Part shown: positions 13,515 through 22,539 of the stretch, one piece after another
Position numbering within the stretch: position 1 is the first letter of the stretch
How the letters are laid out: the number at the start of each line of letters is the position of its first letter
Assembly (NCBI GenBank): GCA_007922305.1
Contig: ML677351.1
Span: 16,025,119-16,089,118 of the forward strand
Direction of reading: 5' to 3'
DNA length: 64,000 nucleotides
Origin: Dermatemys mawii
Lineage: Eukaryota > Chordata > Testudines > Dermatemydidae
The notes under the pieces: generated by a model
What the model was told of the DNA's origin: nothing
Database searches by the model: none
Seen by the model: only the letters and a program-made list of their open reading frames with translations
Program-made: the position numbers and the translations under genes

Positions 13515-13707
13515 GGCCTAGTCCACACTATTGGTGTAAACTGACCTAAGTTATGCTACTCCAGCTACGTGAATACAGCATGCTGGTACCAGAGTTGACC
13601 GGAGAGTGCTTTGCGATCGATTCAGCGGGTCTTCCTCAGACCCACTAAACTGACCCCCGCTACATCAGTCACAGTGTTGTTGATCTCTTGTAAGTGTAGA
13701 CATGACC
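13515..13707. mobile_element. PIF/Harbinger-type MITE, 193 bp
   Basis: Termini are GGCCTAGTCCACACT on the left and, as reverse complement, GGTCATGTCTACACTT on the right. It is flanked by TTA on both sides (13512-13514 and 13708-13710). It is the same terminal family as 10934-11218 and the large element at 16793, but internally shorter and more diverged. Non-coding. Confidence 0.8.
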
Positions 13708-13710
13708 TTA

Positions 13711-15721
13711 GTATCAGTGAATATCTATCACCACTACTGGCATCCTAACAACTGCTCAAACTAACACTACACAACAATTCAGGTTTTCACCTAACCAATG
13801 TTATCCATTTCTTCAAGCTACAGTCACATAAATACTTTGGGAAAAGAGAAGCTATCACAATTTTCTTTTTTTTTTTGTCAGTTTCCCAAGAAAGATCATA
13901 GCATATCTTAAAAATAAACCAAACCCCAAATATTTACAATTAATTCATATGTAAACTCTTTGTATCAGAGAAATAAGACCAATTCCTAAGACTGACAAAA
14001 CAGAAGCAATTCCTCTGGCAAAACGTCAACGTATCTGTGACTTAAAAATTAGATACAAAATTGAGAGTGGGAAGGGGACTTACATGAGCAGCCAAAAGGG
14101 ACATTTCCTCATGGTTATTGTGTAAGTTATCTTTGTTATTTCTTCCTACTTGGATTTTATATTTATTGTTGGTGGAACAATTGAAGCTTTCAAGAATGCA
14201 TATGAAAAAACCATTGCTATTTAAAGGACGTGGTATCAGATCTTGCTTGTCTTATGCACACAAGTAGTCCTTCAATGCGACTCATCATTTGACTAAGTTA
14301 AAAGGTATTTGGCTCATACTGTAGCTTTCTTATCAGGATCTGAGCCTGTTTATTTTGTCCATAATTTCCAAAGAAAACCTTCAGAATTTAGGATTCAGGC
14401 TATATGAGATTTCAAACAAAGTGTTAAATACTAAGAATACAAAGGACTGGAAAAGCCTGAAAAATGTAATCCATTATTTTGAAAACAGGCTGAGATTAAG
14501 AAATGTCACATTGCTTGAAGTCCTTGAGGGCAAACACTAGCGGCACTTTTAAATAACAGATTATTAAGATGCTGAGGATGAACAACTTTATTTCCTTCTA
14601 GTAAGTGGTCCAAGAAAGAAAAACTCACAGAGAATTAAACAAAAAGTTTACCCCTACATACGAAATACTGTCGGTGCTCTATATCTCAGTTTGTTTCAGA
14701 AGTCAACACAGCACATGCATCATATACAGCAATTAAAAGATAATACCACCTAATATGAAAAGAAATGACACATAAGGCAAGTGATAGCTAAATTTAGGGC
14801 GTCCTTAGGATAAGGACCCAACATATAAAAAAGACTTCATTGCTTCAATATACTGTATCTTAATTAAAAGTGAAACTAAAAATGACAGATATGCTATTAA
14901 GAGCAATGGACAGGTAGAAAGAGCAATACACCATTTAAAGGCCAGCCACCAATATTTCTCAAGTTGTAACACTTAAAAAAACCAAAAAATCCTTCTCCCT
15001 CCCAGACTGGCGACATCATCCCCAGCATGCCAGCCATCTGCTCTGAGGACCTATGCCCTTCAAAGCACCCTGTGCCTCCTGTCATGTCAATCTATATTAA
15101 TAATATTGTGCAACTGTGTAAAACATTACACAGGATACTGAACTTTTGATTAAAAACATCATATAGGAAAAAGCCACTTGATATAAATATATCAGCTTTC
15201 TAAACCTTGATAGCGTTGTTTTCACTCTTTTACAATATTTAAATAGGCCTTCAGAATTAACATTTAGAATCATGCTTTAGACAGTGGAGTCAAAAATACC
15301 ACTTTGATCATATAAATTGTTTCAAACTACTGTAATAAATAGATATTTTATTTTTTTCTATGAAATTTTTAAAAAACATACTCCTAATTTAAACACTTAA
15401 TTTTATAAGTTTTAGGACAGGAAAGATATTCATAGCTGAATTACAAACCTCCAAATACAGACTTACAAGAAATCCTGATAAACCATTACCTATAAAAGTA
15501 GCAGCTGATGGTACTATAATATGTGCACATATTTACTTGCTATTCTTGGGGCTCTTTGTGTTAACTACAATTCAGACACTTCAATTCACTATCCCCAAAT
15601 CTTTTCCATTAGTACATACTGCAGGAAAATATCCTTTTAGCAGAACTAGTCCATTCTATTGTTGAAATGCCAGAGTGCTGAATAAAAAGGACCACAAAAG
15701 CAAAATGAGAGCTTGACTTAC
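13711..15721. other. Intronic, nothing recognised
   Basis: AT-rich intron 2 sequence directly downstream of EPHA6 exon 2. No recognisable repeat or coding exon. Confidence 0.5.
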
Positions 15722-15786
15722 CCCATTTAAAGGATAGGTTTTCCATCCTAGCTCTCCAAGTGCAGCTGTAGTATCAAGCAACACCA
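15722..15786 (-). CDS. EPHA6: EPHA6 coding exon 2 (start of mature ectodomain)
   Basis: A 65-nt exon, the usual size of exon 2 in Eph receptor genes as I recall it. It is bounded by a pyrimidine-rich acceptor ending TTTCTAG and a consensus donor GTAAGT. With the last base of exon 1 it reads VVLLDTTAALGELGWKTYPL and then NG, the residues that begin the mature Eph ectodomain just before the ligand-binding (jellyroll) domain. Human EPHA6 has the same segment with TV in place of AA, from memory. The exon ends in phase 0, ready for the large ligand-binding exon, which should lie off the left edge on this strand. The frame also runs open into both flanking introns, so naive ORF calling gives a longer 60-residue frame with false ends. 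EPHA6 is favoured over other Eph genes by the paired match of exons 1 and 2. Confidence 0.92.
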
Positions 15787-16239
15787 CTAGAAATAAAAAT
15801 ACATGTATATATATTAGATATGTATTTGTTCTAGACATAGAAATAGAGTACTATAATTTAAATACCAGGCCTGCTTTCATCTGGCTAGTGCTACTTATAC
15901 AACACTGGTTTTGCTCTGGTGTTGCTTGACTATAACTATTAATTGAATTTTCTGGCTTTGTGTTTACCTTTCATAGTTAAATCTAAGAAGATATGACTAA
16001 TTATATGAACATTCAATCTTTTCTTCAGTGTAATTTAAAAGTATATTACACCATTGTAGTGTCCAATGGTTATAACTGTATATACCTGAATGAGGAAACC
16101 TACTTCCAGACGCCACCCCTATTGTGGAAGTACGGGAAAGTTTTCATTCAGATGTATTTCTGGATTAAAGTTTTGTGAACTTTAAAAATGAAGAGAAGCA
16201 GAGTTTAAGTCATTTCCACATTTTACAATTGAGTGTAAT

Positions 16240-16400
16240 TGCAGTAAAATGCCAAGAAATAATGCAATCAATCAGTATAATATCACTACCATTTAGCTCT
16301 AACATAGCACTTTTCACTAGTATATCTCCAAAGCACTCTATAAAGGTCATTATCTCCATTTTACATGTCATCATTTGTAACTGAATCTGTAAACCTATAA
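16240..16400 (-). mobile_element. MIR/CORE-SINE-like relic
   Basis: It reads 'tagctctaacatagcacttttcactagtatatctccaaagcactctataaaggtcattatctccattttacatgtcatc'. This is a decayed copy of the common amniote block 'tagcgcttttcatcagtagatctcaaagcgctttacaaaggaggtcag...ccccattttacag', in antisense orientation. Confidence 0.55.
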
Positions 16401-17014
16401 CAAAAAACAAGTAGAAAGTATGACTATAATTAGTTTTGCTAGTCTATCTGGATTAAGTGCTAATAAATACTATAATTTCTAAAATTTTGTATACTATGAA
16501 TGGTTTGCAATTTTCATGTATAATTTTTATTATACGACAAGGGGTTTGGATATCATTACACTGACAAAAGTAATAAAAACATTTTTTCTAAAAGATTTTT
16601 GGGTTTATATGTGTTCAAATAAAAAAAAGCATAGCAAATTGGGTTTCTTCCCTGTCTTAATTATGAAAAACCATACTACTCACAATTCAGAACTTGTGAA
16701 ACTGTCAGTAAATTCATCATCTTGTGATGTGACAGATTGTACCTGAACTAATGGAACAGTTACGTCTATTATGGTCCCATATCAGAATCATAGGCCTGGT
16801 CTACACTACGAGTTAATGTCGACTTTAGTGCCGTTAAATCGACATAACCCTGCACCCGTCCACACACAGTAGCCATTTAAGTCGATTTAAAGGGCCCTCA
16901 AAATCGATTTCTGTACTCCACCAAAATCAGGGGAGTAGTGCTTAAATCGACATCTCTGGGTCGACTGTGGCTTAGTGAGGATGCATGCAGACTTTACTGG
17001 CCTCCGAGAGCTGT

Positions 17015-17092
17015 CCCACAGTGCTCCATTGTGACCACTCTGGACAGCAGTCACAATGCTCCACTGTGACCGCTCTGGACAGCAGTCTCAAC
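17015..17092. repeat. Left subterminal repeats of the Harbinger element
   Basis: A unit of about 35 bp (TGCTCCATTGTGACCACTCT followed by GGACAGCAGTC) occurs twice in tandem, at 17022 and 17057. It is preceded by CCCACAGTGC at 17015-17024, a motif also present at the right end. These are candidate binding sites for the Myb/SANT protein or transposase. Confidence 0.7.
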
Positions 17093-17192
17093 TGGTTGCT
17101 CTGGCCAGGTAGACAGGAAAAGTCCCCGGAACATTTGAATTTCATTTCCTGTTTGGCCAGCCTGGCGAGCTCACCTGCACAGGACACTGACC

Positions 17193-17772
17193 ATGCAGAG
17201 CTCCTCAGCACAAGCCACCATACAGAGCTCATCAGCACAGGTGACCAACCAGCGCAAAAGAGCTCTAGCATGGTCCACAAAGGAGGTTCTGGATCGCATT
17301 GCTATCTGGGGAGAGGAATCTGTGATGGCAGAGCTCCGTTCCAACAAACGCAATGTCAACACGTTTGCCAGAGTCTCCAAGGCCATGCTGGATAGGGGCC
17401 ACAGCAGGGAGGCGCAACAGTGCCGCGTGAAAATTAAGGAGCTGAGGCAAGCATTCCAGAAAGCAAAAGAGGCAAATGGACGCTCTGGGGCACCGCCGCA
17501 GACATGTAAATTCTACAATGAACTTAATCAAATTATGGGGGGGGGCACCACCGTTGCACCGTTGTCTGTGGACTCCTCCGATGGGATAGTCATGAGGCAT
17601 GAGGATTCAGATGATGACGAAGCTGAAGAGGAAGATGATAGCATGCAGCAGCAGGGAAGCAGAGAGACCCTGCTCCCAGACAGCCAGGAGCTGTTTAACT
17701 CCCTGGAGCCAATATCCTCGGAACCCTCCCAAGGTAGTACCCCAGATGTGGCTGTCGGTGAAGATACTTCGG
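17193..17772 (+). CDS. Harbinger Myb/SANT-like DNA-binding protein, exon 1
   Basis: First exon of the element's DNA-binding accessory protein, which in PIF/Harbinger systems binds the transposon ends and helps the transposase enter the nucleus and act. Residues 22-116 form a Myb/SANT-like trihelix (Myb_DNA-bind_4 type) domain: W27 and W39, ESVMAEL, then the signature QQCRVKIKELRQAFQKAKE, and CKFYNELNQIMG at its end. An acidic run (residues 137-149, DEDSDDDEAEEEDD-like) follows. The start MQSSSAQ matches the start I remember for turtle homologues. The exon ends at TCGG|GTGAGT, a consensus donor in phase 1, and joins in frame to 18796. The frame is open throughout, in contrast to the wrecked transposase next door. 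The spliced product is 348 aa. Related turtle gene models are often named ZSCAN-like or Myb/SANT-containing proteins. Confidence 0.85.
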
Positions 17773-17879
17773 GTGAGTGTCCCTTTAGGGATAAGATAAG
17801 GCATGATTTAAAATGAATCATTTATTAATGATTAACTTGCCCTTGGAATTAACTTGGAATGCATGTTAGGCTAGAACAG

Positions 17880-18178
17880 CTACTGGAAAACTCTGTCAGT
17901 GTATTCGGGGATGGAGCGGTAATCCTCCAGGGAGATTTCCAGGAAGCTGTCCTGCAGACAACGTCGAACCTTTTGCAGGAGGTTTCTGGGGAGAGCAGCC
18001 TTATTTCGTCCTCCATGGTAGGACACTGTACCACGCAACCCTGGGATAAGGTATTCTGGGACCATTGCATAACAAAGCATGGCAGCATATGCTCCTGGTA
18101 CCTGCTGGGATTCCAGCAACATCCGTTCTTTATCTCTCTGTGTAATCCTCAGCAGAGAGTGATATCGTTCAAGGTAAC
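17880..18178 (-). other. Antisense reading frame nested in the Harbinger intron
   Basis: Minus-strand open frame with exon-like borders. A plausible acceptor (CATTTCAAACAG) opens it at 18178, and it then reads YLERYHSLLRITQRDKERML, continues through QVPGAYAAMLCYAMVPEYLI and ends KVRRCLQDSFLEISLEDY...DRVFQ at stop 17880-17882. A polyadenylation signal AATAAA for this strand follows at 17821-17826. I do not recognise the family. It could be the last exon of a third element-encoded transcript or captured host sequence. It could also be chance, and I found no upstream exon with a matching phase (one extra base is needed). Confidence 0.35.
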
Positions 18179-18321
18179 CTGTTTGAAATGCAGGACTGTA
18201 AGTAAGGGGACAGTCGGTTTTGGGATGTTCCCGCTGGGCTGCTCATATATGTACTGCTCATACATCTATCATAATCCTACCCACTGTATCCGGAGCACCA
18301 TGTGTGTGTTTGTGGTTGTGT

Positions 18322-18480
18322 GGGGGGAGAGAAACTGCGCTGGGCTTCTTGCTGGGTGCTTGGAGGAAACCTCCATGCTAGCGGCCATGCGGCAGAGGGT
18401 GAGGGGGGAGAGAAACTGCGCTGGGCTGCTTGCAGGGCACTTGGAGGAAACCTCCATGCTAGCAGCCATGTGGTAGTTGG
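18322..18480. repeat. 81-bp tandem duplication inside the Harbinger element
   Basis: Two copies of a unit starting GGGGGGAGAGAAACTGCGCT, at 18322 and 18403, about 90% alike. Because 81 is a multiple of three, the minus-strand frame at 18269-18469 runs through both copies and carries the motif MAASMEVSSK twice, 27 residues apart. Confidence 0.85.
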
Positions 18481-18795
18481 GGGGGTTACTATGGGAAAGG
18501 AGAGTGGCTACTATGGGAAAGGAGAGCGCTGCTGTACAGAATGTGGATCAAACTGAAAGAATACGGCTTACCATGGGCGCATGCATGGTGATTTCTGTTG
18601 CCTGGCCCTGGGTGAGAGTGTCTGATGTGATGTCTTTACAAAAAAGCTACAGGCACTCAATTTAAGGTGCAAAATGCGACCTTGTACAGAAAGCATATGT
18701 GCTCTGTGAATACTTTGTTTCACCGTGAAAAAATATTCTGATTGTGCTGCACAATGTATCTATCTTATAACCTTAATCTTTCTTTCGTCCTGCAG

Positions 18796-19262
18796 CTGTC
18801 TCGGTTCTCCCCCACTTAACATGCCCATCTCAGAGGCTAGCGCAGATAAGAAAGCGAAAAAAAAGAACAAGAGATGACATGTTCACAGAGCTTGTTGATC
18901 TCTCCCACGCTGAGTCAGCTCGTCAGAGCTCATGGAGAGAAAAATTTTTAGACTCGCTGAATACATCCAGAGCAGCAGTAGCAGCACAGGAGGAGAGATG
19001 GCAGGAGTGTGAAGAAAGGAGGATGGATGCAATGCTGCGGATAATGGAGGACCAAAGTGACATGCTCCGGTGTCTGCTGGAGCATCAGCAGGACCAAAGA
19101 TTGCTCTTGAAGCCCCTGTCTAACCACCTCCCCTCCTCCCCAAGTTCCATAGCCTCGCCACCCAGATGCGGGGTGGGAACGCGGGGTGGGGGGAGGCTCT
19201 GGGGATCGACCCACTCTACCCCACAAGACAGCAGAAGGCTGTCTTTATCACAGAAGTTTTGA
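18796..19262 (+). CDS. Harbinger Myb/SANT-like DNA-binding protein, exon 2
   Basis: Second exon, opened by an acceptor ending TTTCGTCCTGCAG. With the split codon GCT it continues AVSVLPHLTCPSQRLAQIRK. The basic run RKRKKRTRDD (about residues 212-221) is a likely nuclear-localisation signal. After it comes a long charged, probably helical region (MFTELVDLSHAESARQSSW, then EERWQECEERRMDAMLRIMED and LLEHQQDQRLLL), a Ser/Pro-rich SSPSSIASPP stretch and the end RRLSLSQKF before TGA. This is the C-terminal layout I know from other turtle copies. A likely polyadenylation signal ATTAAA lies at 19374-19379. The intron between the exons is 1,023 nt. A shorter frame starting at the internal ATG 18879 is contained in this exon and is not a separate gene. 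Confidence 0.85.
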
Positions 19263-19373
19263 CATGTGCTGTGTCTTTGTCCCCCCCTCCCCTCATCCAC
19301 CACCCTGACTGCTGGTTTCCCTCCTCACCCATCCCTTCTTGGCTACCTTGCCAGTCTGAATTTGTGAATAATC

Positions 19374-19411
19374 ATTAAAGAATGCATGCTTTTTAAAAAA
19401 GTGAATTTATT
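19374..19411. terminator. Back-to-back polyadenylation signals of the two Harbinger genes
   Basis: ATTAAA at 19374-19379 reads on the + strand for the Myb/SANT gene. TTTATT at 19406-19411 is AATAAA on the - strand for the transposase. They are about 30 nt apart between the two convergent genes. Confidence 0.6.
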
Positions 19412-19523
19412 TCCTTTGCAAGCGTGGAGGGGGGGAAGGAGGGTGCAAGGGTGGCAGGCTTAACAGTGAGCAGAGCAAGGGAGCGGGTTTTCAACAACTT
19501 TATGGGGCCGGAGGGCAACAGGC

Positions 19524-20829
19524 TTAACGCTGAGCAGTGCAAGGGAGTGGGTTTTCAACGGCACTTTGGGCAGTCACAAAACTGGTTCTCAAGGCTTCCC
19601 TGAGGTGCAGCGCCTCCTGGTTCGCTCTTCTATTTGCCCTGCTGTCCAGCTGCTCATAAGCAGAGGACAGGACATTTGCCTCTGCCTCCCACACGGCCAT
19701 AAACGTTTCCCCCTTGCTCTCACAGAGATTGTGGAGCACACAGCAAGCAGCAATAACAATGGGCACATGTCTTTCGCTGAGGTCTGAGCGAGTAAGTAAG
19801 GTTCACCACCTCGCTTTAAGACGGCCATATGCACACTCTACAACCATTTCTGCACTTGCTCAACCTATAGTTGAACAGCTCCTGACTCCTGTCCAGAGAT
19901 CCTGTGTATGGCTTCATAAACCGGGCTGGGTCCCCAAGGATAACAATTGGCATTTCAACACCCCCCACCGTAATTTTCTGGTCTGGGAAGAAAGTCCCTT
20001 GCTCAAGCTGTCTAAAAATCCTAGAGTTCCTGAACACACGAGCATCATGAACCTTTCCCGGCCATCCCGCATAGATGTCGGTGAAACGTCCCTTGTGCTC
20101 AGCCAGTGCTTGCATGATCATTGAACAGTATCCCTTGTGGTTTCTGTACTTTCCGGCCTCATTGTCTGGTGCCAAGATAGGGATATGAGTCCCATCTATA
20201 GCCCCACCACAGTTAGGGAATCCCATCGCGGCACAGCCATCTATTGTAGCCTGCACGTTCCCCAGACACACAACCCTGGATAGCAGCAGATCAATGATTG
20301 CCCTGGTTACTTGCATCACAGCAGCCCCCACTGTAGTTTTACCCACTCCAAATTGATTCGCAACTGACCGGTAGCTGTCTGGCGTTGCAAGCTTCCAGAG
20401 GGCTATCGCCACTCACTTCTGACCTGTGAGGGCTGCTCTCATTTTGGTATTCTCGCGCTGGAGGGCAGGGGAAAGCAAGTCACAAAGTTCCATGAACGTG
20501 TCCTTTCTCATGCGAAAGTTTCTGAGCCACTGTGAGTCATCCCAGACCCGCAGCACTATGTGATCTCACCAGTCAGTGCTTGTTTCCCTGGCCCAGAATC
20601 AGCGTTCCACAGCATGAGCCTGCCTCATTGCCACCAAATTTGCCAGACTGTCGGACCCCCTACTTTCAAAAACATCAGTATCCATGTCCTCATCAGTGTC
20701 GTCACCCTCCTGACAGCGCAGTTGTCTCCTGATCGCATTCTTGTGCATACGATGCAGCATAAAGTCCACAACAATGTGCGAGGTGTTCACAACAGCCATT
20801 ACTGCAGCGGTTACCTGAGCAGGCTCCAT
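19524..20829 (-). pseudogene. Harbinger DDE transposase, inactivated
   Basis: Remnant of the nuclease-type (HARBI1-like) transposase, which would cut and paste the element. It begins MEPAQVTAAVMAVVNTSHIV at 20829. The core reads ATPDSYRSVANQFGVGKTTV, the helix-turn-helix-like region, then IDGTHIPILAP with catalytic D1 (20194-20196). Next come KVHDARVFRNS and VILGDPA with D2 (19930-19932). The third acidic residue (19836-19838) lies in VECAYGRLKARW. It ends ...CCVLHNLCESKGETF... with stop 19524-19526. Four in-frame stops interrupt it: 20599-20601, 20566-20568, 20413-20415 and 19803-19805, all TGA. One extra base in the A-run at about 19846-19849 shifts the frame. About five residues also seem lost after ILGDPA, judged against turtle copies from memory. 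An AATAAA for this strand lies at 19406-19411. Confidence 0.9.
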
Positions 20830-20949
20830 GCTTCCACTGCTATGTCGTCAGCACAGGAAGGAAAAGCGCGAGAAATGACTGTTTGCAGTTGCTTTCACAG
20901 CGGGAGGGGCATTGCGGGACAGTGGGTTTGGGAATGGAGAAAGCTCAAA

Positions 20950-21064
20950 ATGGCGTCTGCTGGGACTCTGGGAACTGTGGGATAGCTACCCACAGTGCAC
21001 CACTCGAAATGGTGCCTGCTGGGACTCTGGGAACTGTGGGATAGGTACCCACAGTGCACCACTT
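20950..21064. repeat. Right subterminal 59-bp duplication of the Harbinger element
   Basis: Two near-identical copies starting ATGGCGTCTGCTGGGACTCT (20950) and ATGGTGCCTGCTGGGACTCT (21009). Each contains a near-perfect palindrome centred on ACTGTGGGATAGCTACCCAC and the CCCACAGTGC motif shared with the left end. It lies upstream of the transposase start, so it may be promoter as well as binding site. Confidence 0.75.
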
Positions 21065-21213
21065 GCTATGTTGATGCTTTCCACTGCAGTGTGGACGAAC
21101 ACTGCTGACTTGCAGTGTTTTGTGGGGACGCACAAAATCGATTTTATACAGTCTGCTTTACAAAATCGACCTTAACACAATCAACATAAGTTTGTAGTGA
21201 AGACATATCCATA

Positions 21214-22539
21214 AGCTAAGATTGAGATATAACGTTCATTTTGACTAGCACTGTTAATTCTATTTCCCCATTTATGGTGTTTTAAAGAACTATCGACCAG
21301 GTTTCTGAGAAGAATATTTTTTTAAGTTGCATTCTACAGTTCTCTCTCTCTCAACACACACAGACAGTCATGGTGAACAGCCAGCCTACCTCTTTCACAA
21401 GTGTCATTTTACCTTTCAACAGCAAGATCAACATTTAGGTACTTATAAGCTATAGCCCTGGTAATACTGGATTGCTATTAATTCCATCACACAAAAAGGT
21501 AAGAGTTACACTTGTTGCTGTACCCAACGCTCAGAGCAGGTGAAGTTCACACCCCTGAATAGCTAGCCAGGAAATGAACTATGCACCCCTCATATCTTAT
21601 TTGTTTGTGATAACAAACCCATGGTTCTCATGATGTTCCAAAGAGACAGTTCCTACCTCAAGCAGTGCAGACTAAGCAGCTACAAAGAGTCAGCAAGACG
21701 GAACAAGCTTTACTTTGGTTGGACAATATTCTTGAGTTTGAATTGCTTTCATGAGTAACAGTTTCTGAGATCAAACAAAGCTAAACATGTAATGAGACTT
21801 TTTAAAACTAAAGTATACTCATCATTGAAATTATGACAAAAATTTAGATTAACTTTTTTTAAAGACAGATACATCTGTTTTTACACTAACTGCCATCACA
21901 TAATGGAGTTCTGATTAAAAAAAACACAACACTTTCCTTTCTGTCATGGGCACAAAATAAATAAGGTGTGAGCTCCCCCAGCAGAACCTGAAGTACTAAT
22001 TAAATCGTAATCCCTGAGAGGCTCTAGAAAACACAAAAATTTATTAGTTAAAATATGATCAACAATTAACCAACCAAAAAATAAAGTCAGGAAAAAAACA
22101 AAAATTGTCAAACAAAAAAGGAAAAAAATATAAAACAAATAGCTAACAGTACTAAATTATCACTATAATAGTAAAATAAAAATAAAAACCAAACCTAGGA
22201 TATAAATGAACACAGTAACACTGGAAACAAGTTTTTTTTGAAAAAAATACTAATTAAAAATACAAAAAGCTGTAGAGGTAATGGTAAGTCAAACAATATT
22301 TCAGTAATTTTCCCTATATGATAATGTCATCGAAATGCAGGAATTTAACCCTTAGCAGTCCATTAGCTTATCCCCAAGATCGCTAAACTGGACCATCCAC
22401 ATGCTATCTGCTTCCCATGTGGAAACTTTTGTGGCACTTTCTCCTGCTAAGGAAGGCCCTCTGAAGGACTAAGATCCACGAAATGAAGGAATGGGAAGAG
22501 ACCTATTTGTTCACCTATTTGTCTAAAAATTTTCTCTAA
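21214..22539. other. Intronic, nothing recognised
   Basis: AT-rich, with a low-complexity A-rich stretch at about 22040-22270. No coding or repeat signature. Confidence 0.5.

Larger units (their letters stand above)
1..15721 (-). other. EPHA6: EPHA6 intron 2 (partial)
   Basis: Everything left of exon 2 should be intron 2, running off the window. I looked for the next Eph exon (ligand-binding domain) on the minus strand and did not find it, so intron 2 is longer than 15.7 kb. The stretch holds LTR, CR1, MIR-like and MITE relics listed separately. Confidence 0.75.
17773..18795 (+). other. Intron of the Harbinger Myb/SANT gene
   Basis: GTGAGT...CCTGCAG intron of 1,023 nt, phase 1. It holds an antisense reading frame (17880-18178) and an 81-bp tandem duplication (about 18322-18480), both described separately. 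Confidence 0.8.
16793..21210 (+). mobile_element. PIF/Harbinger transposon, 4.4 kb, two-gene autonomous type
   Basis: DNA transposon with an inverted terminus starting GGCCTGGTCTACACTAC on the left and, as reverse complement, GGATATGTCTTCACTAC on the right (12 of 17 match). Similarity continues inward (TTAATGTCGAC/TTATGTTGATT). Flanks show a 3-bp direct repeat ATA (16790-16792 and 21211-21213), the right length for PIF/Harbinger but not the usual TWA. The family encodes a DDE nuclease-type transposase plus a separate Myb/SANT-like DNA-binding partner, and both genes are here in convergent order. Subterminal repeats lie at both ends. The transposase is broken, so the copy cannot move itself. 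It sits in EPHA6 intron 1 with its Myb/SANT gene antisense to EPHA6. Confidence 0.92.

Noticed and set aside
15656..15838. 60-codon minus-strand frame taken as a whole
   Set aside because: Only its middle (15722-15786) is exon. The ends are intron read-through on both sides of good splice sites.
16985..17395. 136-codon + frame overlapping the Myb/SANT start
   Set aside because: A shadow in another phase of the Harbinger 5' region and Myb/SANT exon 1. Low-complexity start and no family features.
17859..18476. 205-codon + frame in the Harbinger intron
   Set aside because: It lies within a spliced intron and partly mirrors the antisense frame. It contains the 81-bp duplication and shows no domain.
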